NCBI GenBank assembly: GCA_030592565.1
Contig: JAUVIX010000250.1
Location: 1 to 5,997, forward strand
Direction: 5' to 3'
Length of the DNA stretch: 5,997 nucleotides
DNA from: Chlorobiota bacterium
GTDB lineage: Bacteria; Bacteroidota; Bacteroidia; Bacteroidales; JAADJA01
Below the pieces are notes generated by a model. That model did not search any database. It had not been told where the DNA came from and saw nothing but the letters and a program-made list of their open reading frames with translations. The position numbers and the translations under genes were made by a program. Below, in pieces: positions 1-5,997 of this stretch. Position 1 is the first letter of the stretch; each line of letters starts with the position of its first letter.

Positions 1-981
1 TAATCTCCCGGGCAGGTCGAAAATGAATATTTCCACATTGTCTGAAACTATATCCTCAAGATCGATTTTGAATTTTCCGTTTGATGGATTTGGGTACAGT
101 TTTACTTTGCTGTTTACCAGATTTTCATTTACTGAATATAATGACAGATCGTAGAATTTAATTTCATTGGAACCCCAGTTGCAAACTGCCAGATGGTTGT
201 CTTTACCAATAGCCATCCCGTAAGGACGGTTATTATCGGCTGATAAAACAAGCTTCCAATCCAGGTTATGTGATGATTTGTAAACCGGTTCGTTGCCCCA
301 GGCACCATCGGGTGTTCCCCAGCTCGATATGTAGAAGTCGCCGTTTTCTGCCATTGTAATTCCCTCGAGATATCCTGTAGTATAAAAAATTGCTTCATCA
401 CCTGTGCCGTCAGTATTTACTGCCCTTAAGTATGATATTGAGGATGAGCTGCTTGTATAAATAATCCTGTCGGAAATATAATCATAAAAAACTCCGTAAG
501 GATTGTTTAAGCCAGTCATAAAGTCACTAATTTCGTAGGTCTCCAGATTGAACTTATATATTTTTTGTTTTTCTGTATCACCAATGTACAGAAACCCATT
601 GTTATCCGTATCCATCAAATCAAGGTAAGTCCCATTTGACGATATCTGAACATTGAGTACCTGTTCACCTGTGTTGATGTCGTAGCCTTTAAGATAGGAG
701 GGAAGTGAGCCATTATAAAGGTCGGAATTATCATCAACGTAAAGAATATTGTCAATTAGACAAAGGCCACCCGGATATGTCAGGCCTGAAACAAATACGT
801 TTTGAATTACTCCGATTGAGTCAAGTCTAAGTATGTATCCTGGTATGGTATCAGCCCAGTTTGAAACGTAATACTCTTTGGCTACTTCATTATAAACAAT
901 GTCAACAGGGTAATATAATGAGTCTTGCGAAATGGACGTGTATGCGATAAGTGCAAATAGAATTGTAAAATACTTTTTCAT
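1..981 (-). CDS. Secreted beta-propeller-like protein with T9SS sorting domain, 3' end cut by window
   Basis: The minus-strand frame is open from an ATG at 981-979 to the window edge, giving 327 residues with no stop. Residues 1-18 (MKKYFTILFALIAYTSIS) form a typical signal peptide. The body (about 20-285) has repeated beta-rich blades of the NHL/SMP-30-like kind: NNPYGVFYD near 160, LEGITMAENGDFYISSWG near 205, and RPYGMAIGKDNHLAVCNWG near 250. Residues 292-327 begin a type A T9SS C-terminal domain: KLYPNPSNGKFKIDL at 294-308, then IFIFDLPGRL at 318-327. In such domains roughly 35-45 more residues would follow, so most of the gene is present. Known for this class: export by Sec, passage across the outer membrane by T9SS, then release or anchoring at the surface. 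The ligand or enzymatic role is unknown; propellers of this type can be lactonases or purely binding proteins, and I see no clear catalytic set. It is divergent from the transporter at 1301. There is no Shine-Dalgarno motif before the start. Confidence 0.88.
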   Translation of the reverse strand, partial: MKKYFTILFALIAYTSISQDSLYYPVDIVYNEVAKEYYVSNWADTIPGYILRLDSIGVIQNVFVSGLTYPGGLCLIDNILYVDDNSDLYNGSLPSYLKGYDINTGEQVLNVQISSNGTYLDLMDTDNNGFLYIGDTEKQKIYKFNLETYEISDFMTGLNNPYGVFYDYISDRIIYTSSSSSISYLRAVNTDGTGDEAIFYTTGYLEGITMAENGDFYISSWGTPDGAWGNEPVYKSSHNLDWKLVLSADNNRPYGMAIGKDNHLAVCNWGSNEIKFYDLSLYSVNENLVNSKVKLYPNPSNGKFKIDLEDIVSDNVEIFIFDLPGRL

Positions 982-1008
982 AATATTAACATTAGTTATT
1001 TGTTGGCC

Positions 1009-1016
1009 CAAAGATA
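1009..1016 (-). promoter_or_regulatory. -7 promoter box for the secreted propeller gene
   Basis: Read on the minus strand this is TATCTTTG, an exact match to the Bacteroidetes sigma factor -7 consensus TAnnTTTG. It ends 27 bp before the ATG at 981, which would give a leader of roughly 20 bases. I see no good TTG -33 element at the usual distance upstream. The box runs directly into the palindrome TTGGCCCAA at 1003-1011. Confidence 0.6.
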
Positions 1017-1052
1017 AGAAGATTTTGTTTCCGGTTGTGGTTTTGTTGGAAT

Positions 1053-1084
1053 AAAGATGGAAAGATGGAAAGAAGGAATGATGG
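1053..1084. repeat. Octamer tandem repeat, four units
   Basis: Four consecutive 8-bp units can be read on the plus strand: AAAGATGG, AAAGATGG, AAAGAAGG and AATGATGG. The first two are identical and the others differ by one or two bases. The strand bias is complete: the plus strand of the run has purines and T but no C. It lies 32 bp before the heptamer array, within the same gene-free region. Confidence 0.75.
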
Positions 1085-1116
1085 AATTAATATTGACATT
1101 GTTGAATTTGGATACA

Positions 1117-1228
1117 GATTGTCGACTGCCGACTGCCGACTGCCGATTGAAGATTGCCGACTGCCGATTGAAGATTGCCGATTGAAGATTGCCGACTGCC
1201 GACTGAAGATTGCCGACTGCCGACCGAA
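1117..1228. repeat. Heptamer tandem repeat, 16 units, with 21-bp higher-order pattern
   Basis: The run splits without gaps into sixteen 7-bp units of the general form GAYTGMM. The main types are A = GACTGCC, B = GATTGAA, C = GATTGCC and D = GACTGAA, with degenerate end units GATTGTC and GACCGAA. The order is end-A-A-A-B-C-A-B-C-B-C-A-D-C-A-end. B and D are always followed by C, and C is usually followed by A, so the later part is built from 21-bp blocks (B/D-C-A), one of them lacking its A. GC is 62 of 112 bases (55%), well above the flanking DNA. The reverse-complement units do not occur on the same strand, so it cannot fold into simple hairpins. Unit length 7 argues against a coding repeat. 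Confidence 0.93.
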
Positions 1229-1277
1229 TATTACCTGCAAATCAGGAAACCCAAAATCAAATTCCAGCATCTTTTCA

Positions 1278-1285
1278 TATCTTTG
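1278..1285 (+). promoter_or_regulatory. -7 promoter box for the POT-family transporter
   Basis: TATCTTTG is an exact TAnnTTTG match, 15 bp before the ATG at 1301. That implies a very short leader of about ten bases. No TTG -33 element stands out about 20 bp upstream. It is the mirror image of the box at 1009-1016 and is followed by the same palindrome TTGGCCCAA. Confidence 0.6.
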
Positions 1286-1300
1286 GCCCAAAAATGAAAT

Positions 1301-2725
1301 ATGTCAGTTATTAAAACATTTAAATCGTTTCCACGAACTTTCTGGGTTGCCAATACAATTGAGCTCTTTGAAAGGTGGGCCTGGTATGGCTTCTTAATGC
1401 TTTTTGCAAATTATTTAACCGGATCATCTGATGTGGGTGGGCTGGAGTTTTCGCAGACGCAAAAGGGAATGATAATGGGAATAGGAACCGGAATATTATA
1501 TTTTCTGCCTGTAATTACAGGTTCCATTGCCGATAAATACGGCTATAAAAGGGTTTTGATAATTGCGTTTTTAATTTATACTACTGCATTTATTTTCCTG
1601 CCAATGTTTAATACCTTTACGGGTGTCTTTATTATGTATCTCTATCTGGCACTTGGTGCTGCGCTGTTTAAACCTGTTATTTCAGCTACTATTGCTAAAA
1701 CTACAAATGATGGTAATTCGTCTATCGGTTTTGGTGTTTTTTATATGATGGTGAACCTTGGAGCCTTCCTTGGACCTATGGTAACATTATTGTTTAAAAG
1801 TGCTTCTTACGATATGGTGTTTCATATTTCAGCCGGCATAATTGCGTTGAATTTTATTTTGCTTTTTTTTTATAAAGAGCCTGACAGGACAAAGTCGGAT
1901 GAAACATTTTTGGAATCTATTGCTCATGTCTTCAAAAATATCGGGCTTGTGCTAACTGATTTTAAATTCGTAATTTTTCTGATAATTGTTGCCGGCTTCT
2001 GGACCATGTATAATCAGCTATTCTTTACATTACCTGTTTTTATAGTGCAATGGGTTGACACATCTTCGATGTATCATTTCTTTCAGACCTATGTCCCTTT
2101 TGTAGCTGAAAATTACGGTGAAGGTGGTCAAATGCAGGCTGAGTTCATTACCAACTTTGATGCAATGTTTATAATACTATTTCAGATAGTGATTTCATCT
2201 TTGGTTATGAAATGGAAACCGCTGAATACCATGTTCACAGGCTTTATAATCAGCTCTTTGGGAATGGCACTGACATTGATGACACAGAATGTTATGTTCA
2301 TTATGGTGGCATTATTCATTTTTGCAGTTGGGGAGATGACCGCTTCACCAAAGATAACTGAATATATCGGGAAGATTGCCTCGCCTGATAAGAAAGCTCT
2401 ATATATGGGATATTCGTTTATTCCTGTGTTTATCGGTAATGTTTTTGCCGGTATTATCTCCGGAAATGTTTATCAGGCAATGTCAGACAAGCATAGTATT
2501 TTGTTGAAAGAGATTGCAAAAAAAGGATTGACAATAGATTCAGGTCTTTCGCATAACGAATTTTTTCATAAAGCTGCCGGAATGATGGATATGACTGATA
2601 AGCAACTTACAGATTATCTTTGGAATAATTATCATCCGTCATATATCTGGATTGTAATTTTCGGTATCGGGATAGTCGCAGCAATTAGTTTAAAATTGTA
2701 TAATCGGTACGTTGTGAAGGAGTAA
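1301..2725 (+). CDS. POT/PTR2-family (MFS) peptide transporter-like protein
   Basis: This is a 474-residue inner-membrane protein of the major facilitator fold. POT-family marks are clear: ELFERWAWYG at 21-30 (the ExxER motif linked to proton coupling), a motif-A-like loop GSIADKYGYKR at 74-84, FKPVISATIAK at 123-133, FYMMVNLGAFLGP at 147-159, and GEMTASPKITEYIGKIASP at 344-362. Known members import di- and tripeptides or related solutes with protons; the substrate here cannot be read from sequence. Two features differ from textbook POTs. The helix-7 motif usually FEQ reads YNQ (N238 in place of Glu), and there are extra hydrophilic stretches at about 253-282 and 391-443. Length is close to bacterial POTs. 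The ATG at 1301 is chosen because it follows a -7 box closely and leaves about 20 residues before the ExxER motif; there is no Shine-Dalgarno motif. It is convergent with the gene ending at 2807. Confidence 0.93.
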   Translation: MSVIKTFKSFPRTFWVANTIELFERWAWYGFLMLFANYLTGSSDVGGLEFSQTQKGMIMGIGTGILYFLPVITGSIADKYGYKRVLIIAFLIYTTAFIFLPMFNTFTGVFIMYLYLALGAALFKPVISATIAKTTNDGNSSIGFGVFYMMVNLGAFLGPMVTLLFKSASYDMVFHISAGIIALNFILLFFYKEPDRTKSDETFLESIAHVFKNIGLVLTDFKFVIFLIIVAGFWTMYNQLFFTLPVFIVQWVDTSSMYHFFQTYVPFVAENYGEGGQMQAEFITNFDAMFIILFQIVISSLVMKWKPLNTMFTGFIISSLGMALTLMTQNVMFIMVALFIFAVGEMTASPKITEYIGKIASPDKKALYMGYSFIPVFIGNVFAGIISGNVYQAMSDKHSILLKEIAKKGLTIDSGLSHNEFFHKAAGMMDMTDKQLTDYLWNNYHPSYIWIVIFGIGIVAAISLKLYNRYVVKE

Positions 2726-2806
2726 TACCTATTTCGTATGTTTATCTTAATAGTGTTTTTATTATTTTGATAACCAGGTTTTTATTCTGTTATTATAAAG
2801 CGTCTT

Positions 2807-5002
2807 TTAACGTCTTCTTCCTCCACCAGAACGGGCTCCTCCTCTAGAACCTCCATAAGACTGAGAACGGTTATAATTTGTATTCCCGCGGCTGCGACTC
2901 TGATGTGATCGGTCCAACTGCTGCCTTTGTTGTTGTGAAACTGATGGACTTTGTTGTGGGCGCGTTGCCGGTTTTGTTGAAGGATTTTGTGATGGCTTCT
3001 GAGCAGGTTTAGTAGTTGGTTTCTGAGCGGGCTTAGTAGTTGGCTTCTGAGCAGGTTTAGTAGTTGGTTTCTGAGCCGGACGTGTTGAGGGTTTTTTGCT
3101 GTTGTTTTTTTGGTTCCAGTTGCCACTATTATCACGTTGGTAAACATTTCCCTTTTTGTCAGCATACATATTATTTGGCCTGGTAGAAGGTCGCGTTTTC
3201 GCATTTAAATCTCTTGTTTGAGGTGTTCTTGTTTGAACGCCAGAAGCACGATTACGATATACATTATTGTGTGCATTTCGTTGGCCGGCATAATACCCTG
3301 CTCTTGCTCCCTGTCTGTAGCCACTGCGGTAGCCACTTCGGTAACCGTGATGATATCCATGTCGATAGCCGGGATAATATCCTCTTGGACCCCACCAGCC
3401 TCGATAAGGATGAAATCCCCAACCAACCCATCCGTAACTGATTCCAAAGGAGAAACCCCAACCCGTGTATGGATTCCAGTGTACACCATAACCCCAGGTT
3501 ACAGGCCGCGGATAGTAGTAGTGGTAGTACCAAGGCTGATAGTAATAGCCAGTTCCGTAAACCACACAGCCATTATAAGCAAACGACCAGGTATATCCGG
3601 GTAGATAGCCCACATAAACCACTTCCGGTGTTGATTCATAAACATAAACATATTTAACGTTGTAAGCTTCTGAATCGGGGGGTATTTTATCAACTTCGTC
3701 AGGACGGACATCACTAACTGCCCAGGGACCATCGGGTTTATCTGCTACGAACCAGATACCGTCATCAACACAATAATATTTGGTTTTGATAAGTAAAACT
3801 GTTTTGTCACTGTTTTTTGCTACTGAGACGTCAGTATCTTTTATCTTTTCGAATTTTGGATCGCCATCCCATTTAACATCTACAGTAGTAGTCTTTCTGT
3901 CAACAGTAGCAGTCTGAGGAATTGCCTGTTCCAGCAAAGCATCCTGAGCTTCCAAAGTGCCCGGAACACTGGCTCTTACATCAGCAATTTCAGAGTCTTC
4001 CGGTATTTTGGAAAAATCTTCAGGCAGGTTGTCAGGCTCAACAAATGTCCAACTGCCATCTTCCAGCGATTTTGATTTAAACCATCTTCCTGCCAGCAAT
4101 ATATAATGTTCCTGTGTTTCGATATTCATTATGATATCATCTGATGTGTTAGAAACGTAAAGCATTTTTGTGCCGTCAATTGAAGCATATTCAGGTTTGC
4201 CATCAGTTGCAATAAGTTCAGATGATTTAGTTACAACAATAAGTTCCGGGGCCTTTTCTATATTTTCGGATATTGAATCCAGTTCATTATCTGGAAGATT
4301 TTCCTGTGCAAACTTATCTATGTCGGATGGAACTTTAGTTGTTTCAATATAGTCTGATGTAATATTATCAGAGATATACCAAAATTTACCACCTTTTATG
4401 TAATATTTATTCTTCTTCTCAATAATGAAGAAGGGTGTATTCACTACGTATTTAAAACTTTGATCCTGAATTTCTTTTATGATAGGATCGCCGTCAATGG
4501 TTATAAGCACAGCCGGTTCCGTCCTGAAATAGATGTCAGGTGGGTCGTTATTCAGGTTGTCGGAAAGTGTTTTTAAGTTATCTGTCTCTTCCAGACCGGC
4601 AAGTATCCGGTCGAGCGACATCACCATATCCCACGATTCTACCTCATCAGTAAGCAACTTTGTGAATCCTTCAATTCTTGTAGTATCATCAAAATCAGGA
4701 AAATAAATTTTTGTGATATCAATAGCCTCCAATACAGCTGTACGTTCATCATAATCTGTAGCTATTCTTGCATTGAACCATAATGCACCAAAAATAATAT
4801 CGTTGTCTTTTGGCGTAACTGACAAAGCTAACCTGCCTACGAGTATGTTCCCTTTTAAGGATTCAAGTTGTGGCTGGTATAAAACAACCGTGGTTCCGTT
4901 TTTCTCAATCTCTTTTGGCCATGTGAGTCCGGATTCATTTCCGGCTATAAGGGATTGCATAATACTGATAATAACAAATCCCAGTATGAGAAGTTTTTTC
5001 AT
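2807..5002 (-). CDS. Exported three-module protein with aromatic/glycine-rich segment and basic tail
   Basis: This is a 731-residue exported protein. Residues 1-20 are a signal peptide (MKKLLILGFV onward, no lipobox Cys). Residues 25-140 form an N-terminal domain with YQPQLESLKGNILVGRLALSV at 42-62 (near), then FGALWFNARI at 71-80. Three degenerate copies of one module follow at about 160-235, 253-340 and 362-447; the shared pattern is DG[DK]P, then a YYI/YYC strand, G.W[FY], GPW or GSW in copies 2 and 3, and IPxDSE. Residues 460-530 are rich in Tyr, Trp and Gly; 545-564 are five GYRx-like tetrapeptides. A motif NMYADKKGNVYQRDNSGNW lies at 611-629, and 636-731 is a basic low-complexity tail ending GGGRRR. 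I recognise the architecture from uncharacterised proteins sometimes labelled carbohydrate-binding family V/XII; no activity is established and I see no catalytic motif. It ends without a T9SS domain, so periplasmic or surface location is open. From residue 461 on there is no Glu and only four Asp. Confidence 0.88.
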   Translation of the reverse strand: MKKLLILGFVIISIMQSLIAGNESGLTWPKEIEKNGTTVVLYQPQLESLKGNILVGRLALSVTPKDNDIIFGALWFNARIATDYDERTAVLEAIDITKIYFPDFDDTTRIEGFTKLLTDEVESWDMVMSLDRILAGLEETDNLKTLSDNLNNDPPDIYFRTEPAVLITIDGDPIIKEIQDQSFKYVVNTPFFIIEKKNKYYIKGGKFWYISDNITSDYIETTKVPSDIDKFAQENLPDNELDSISENIEKAPELIVVTKSSELIATDGKPEYASIDGTKMLYVSNTSDDIIMNIETQEHYILLAGRWFKSKSLEDGSWTFVEPDNLPEDFSKIPEDSEIADVRASVPGTLEAQDALLEQAIPQTATVDRKTTTVDVKWDGDPKFEKIKDTDVSVAKNSDKTVLLIKTKYYCVDDGIWFVADKPDGPWAVSDVRPDEVDKIPPDSEAYNVKYVYVYESTPEVVYVGYLPGYTWSFAYNGCVVYGTGYYYQPWYYHYYYPRPVTWGYGVHWNPYTGWGFSFGISYGWVGWGFHPYRGWWGPRGYYPGYRHGYHHGYRSGYRSGYRQGARAGYYAGQRNAHNNVYRNRASGVQTRTPQTRDLNAKTRPSTRPNNMYADKKGNVYQRDNSGNWNQKNNSKKPSTRPAQKPTTKPAQKPTTKPAQKPTTKPAQKPSQNPSTKPATRPQQSPSVSQQQRQQLDRSHQSRSRGNTNYNRSQSYGGSRGGARSGGGRRR
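2997..3080 (-). repeat. 24-bp coding repeats (PAQKPTTK), three and a half copies
   Basis: Units lie at 2997-3020, 3021-3044 and 3045-3068, with a half unit at 3069-3080. They encode the octapeptide KPTTKPAQ in the tail of the 731-residue protein (about residues 641-669). Units 1 and 3 are identical in DNA; unit 2 differs at three bases, all synonymous. This A-B-A pattern suggests recent duplication by slippage or recombination, and length may vary between strains. Confidence 0.88.
3311..3370 (-). repeat. 12-bp coding repeats (GYRx), five copies
   Basis: Five consecutive 12-bp units encode GYRH, GYHH, GYRS, GYRS and GYRQ (residues 545-564 of the 731-residue protein). The DNA units are diverged, sharing mainly the codons for Gly-Tyr, so this is an older repeat than the 24-bp one nearby and is held more by protein composition than by DNA identity. 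Confidence 0.75.
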
Positions 5003-5038
5003 TTATCTGTGCTTAAAAGTTACTTAAATTGTATGGAG

Positions 5039-5046
5039 CAAAAGTA
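5039..5046 (-). promoter_or_regulatory. Likely -7 promoter box for the 731-residue protein
   Basis: On the minus strand this reads TACTTTTG, fitting TAnnTTTG, and it ends 36 bp before the ATG at 5002. A TTG at 5064-5062 lies 15 bp further upstream, closer than the usual -33 spacing, so the -33 part is weak. The box suggests the gene is transcribed on its own and not only by read-through from the receptor gene upstream. Confidence 0.45.
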
Positions 5047-5188
5047 CAAAATATAATGACGCAACATTAATGCATAAAAAGCTGGTTAAATACTATTATG
5101 ATTTATTGAATTAAGTCAGGGCTAAAATACGAAAGTGCTGAGAATATTGTAAATCCCCATCCTAAAGATACCAACTTGCAGGTCTCAA

Positions 5189-5997
5189 TCAGAAAGAATA
5201 AGTAATCCCGAGCATTAAGTTAAACCTGTAAGACGGGTAGTTATAAAATTTGTAGTAACGTTGGTTCAGGATGTTGTTAAGGTTAACAAAGCCTGAAAGT
5301 ACTTTTGAGTAGCGGTATTCAACACCGAGGTTGAGGTCAAAGGCACCTTTTATCTCCTCGGCAACTTCATATCTTACGGTGATGCCCGAAGGATCGGTTT
5401 CATCCTTGAATGTCCTTGCATACATTTTGCTAAATGTAAATAGCTCGGCTTTTATCAGGAATTTATCCTGCATATTATAATCCATCATCAGCGATACTTC
5501 CAGTTTCGGCTTATGCCAGGGCTGGTCGAGGTTGTCAAGAAAATAGTTGTGGTATGTTCCTCTCAGCATCGCATTGAATTTACTTTTGTAATGAAATCCG
5601 AAGTCGGCAACGACTCTCGAATATTTAACCCTGTCGTAAACAACCGAAAATTTGTTGTTTAAGCCTTCCGTAGGAGCCGAAGCAGTATCATTGACGTAAA
5701 AGGGCATATCTTCAACCGTAAAATTAACAAACATAAGATTGTAATCAAAATATTTGCCTATGTGGCCTTTCACACCTCCAAACTGTCCGAATTTGTAGTT
5801 TGTGAATCTTTTTTCAATTGTGGATGTTATAAAAATATTTTCATCACTGAATGTTTTCATACTGTTTTTTTGCAACTCGCCTTTGATTCCTGCATAGGTT
5901 ACCAAGATATCTTTTATTACCTGAACTTCAGCAGTAACAATCGGATAGACATGAACGGAAACCGCCGAATCCATTTGTAAAGCTACGTCTATTCCCA
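5189..5997 (-). CDS. TonB-dependent receptor-like outer-membrane barrel, C-terminal part
   Basis: The frame stays open to the window edge (seven codons beyond the ATG at 5974), so that ATG is internal and the true start lies outside. The visible part is 268 residues. It shows alternating polar and hydrophobic strands with many aromatic residues, long loops, and a classical barrel end: SGFVNLNNILNQRYYKFYNY followed by FNLMLGITYSF, with the terminal Phe that outer-membrane barrels use for assembly. NNKFSVVYDRVKYSRVVADF and DQPWHKPKLEVSLMMDYNM match strands typical of Bacteroidetes TonB-dependent receptor-like proteins. Known role of the family: energised uptake of large or scarce nutrients across the outer membrane, with SusC-like members pairing with a SusD lipoprotein. 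No plug domain, TonB box or SusD partner falls inside the window, so the substrate and exact subclass are unknown. The next gene, 186 bp downstream, runs in the same direction. Confidence 0.82.
   Translation of the reverse strand, partial: GIDVALQMDSAVSVHVYPIVTAEVQVIKDILVTYAGIKGELQKNSMKTFSDENIFITSTIEKRFTNYKFGQFGGVKGHIGKYFDYNLMFVNFTVEDMPFYVNDTASAPTEGLNNKFSVVYDRVKYSRVVADFGFHYKSKFNAMLRGTYHNYFLDNLDQPWHKPKLEVSLMMDYNMQDKFLIKAELFTFSKMYARTFKDETDPSGITVRYEVAEEIKGAFDLNLGVEYRYSKVLSGFVNLNNILNQRYYKFYNYPSYRFNLMLGITYSF

Larger units (their letters stand above)
1003..1291. repeat. Inverted repeats with embedded promoters bounding the island
   Basis: TTGGCCCAAAGATA at 1003-1016 and TATCTTTGGCCCAA at 1278-1291 are inverted copies with one mismatch in 14. 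Similarity may continue inward for about ten more bases with one gap (AGAAGAT against TGAAAAGAT on the other strand). The shared 9-mer TTGGCCCAA is itself a palindrome around a central base and is present exactly at both ends (1003-1011 and 1283-1291). It overlaps the -7 box and the expected transcription start on each side. It could be a shared operator or the ends of a small mobile element; no clear target-site duplication is visible. Confidence 0.5.
982..1300. other. Divergent intergenic region with repeat island
   Basis: This 319-bp stretch lies between two genes transcribed outward. It holds, left to right, a minus-strand -7 box, an octamer repeat run, a 32-bp spacer, a 16-unit heptamer array, about 50 bp of ordinary A-rich sequence, and a plus-strand -7 box. 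Open frames cross it on both strands, but their predicted peptides are only translations of the heptamer array (CRLPIED and CRLKIAD type units), so I do not call a gene here. Confidence 0.8.

Noticed and set aside
129..401. A 90-residue minus-strand open frame
   Set aside because: It lies out of frame inside the secreted propeller gene, whose 327-residue frame has a signal peptide, blade motifs and a T9SS domain.
1117..1228. CRISPR array or folded RNA in the repeat island
   Set aside because: The units are 7 bp with no spacers between them, and the strand lacks the complementary units needed for hairpins.
1035..1397. Open frames across the heptamer array on both strands with Cys-Arg or Arg-Gln-Ser peptide repeats
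   Set aside because: The peptides only reflect the 7-bp DNA repeat read in 21-base cycles. The plus-strand frame runs into the transporter gene in another frame, and the minus-strand one has no promoter or family signature.
2726..2806. A possible bidirectional terminator between the two convergent genes
   Set aside because: The gap is T- and A-rich, but the only complementarity I find (GTTTATC with GATAACC) has a mismatch and a loop of over 20 bases, and other candidates lack a usable loop. I do not call a terminator.
2782..3732. Several open frames overlapping the 3' half of the 731-residue gene on both strands
   Set aside because: They are shadows caused by low-complexity, stop-poor DNA in the Pro/Lys/Gln and Gly/Tyr/Arg-rich part of that gene. 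None has a recognisable domain.
5974..5997. ATG at 5974 as the start of the receptor-like gene
   Set aside because: The frame stays open upstream to the window edge (residues GIDVALQ), the first visible residues look like an internal beta strand, and there is no signal peptide or plug domain.

Overview
The window looks like chromosomal DNA from a member of the Bacteroidota (Bacteroidetes). Four signs point there: a secreted protein carrying the start of a type IX secretion (T9SS) C-terminal sorting domain, the end of a TonB-dependent outer-membrane receptor, -7 promoter boxes of the form TAnnTTTG, and start codons preceded by A/T-rich sequence with no Shine-Dalgarno motif. The DNA is AT-rich except in one short repeat island. 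I see no tRNA, rRNA, CRISPR, transposase or phage gene.

Layout: (1) 1-981, minus strand, a secreted beta-propeller-like protein whose 3' end lies outside the window. (2) 982-1300, a divergent promoter region holding a 4-unit octamer repeat and a 16-unit heptamer repeat. It is bounded by two nearly mirror-image promoter boxes, each fused to the same short palindrome TTGGCCCAA. (3) 1301-2725, plus strand, a transporter of the proton-dependent oligopeptide (POT/PTR2) family. (4) 2807-5002, minus strand and convergent with the transporter, a 731-residue exported protein with three copies of a degenerate module, a Tyr/Trp/Gly-rich segment and a very basic low-complexity tail. (5) 5189-5997, minus strand, the C-terminal 268 residues of a TonB-dependent receptor-like beta-barrel whose start lies outside the window.

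All four genes encode envelope or exported proteins: one predicted T9SS cargo, one inner-membrane transporter, one exported protein of unknown role and one outer-membrane barrel. Genes 1 and 3 diverge from the repeat island and may share regulation through the palindrome at both start sites. Genes 4 and 5 lie in the same direction 186 bp apart, but gene 4 has its own likely promoter, so they need not form an operon. The sequence does not show that the four genes work in one pathway.

The most unusual part is the 982-1300 island. The heptamer array has a 21-bp higher-order pattern and a base composition unlike its surroundings. I find no proof of a new biological system; the island and the 731-residue protein are the best candidates for a second look.
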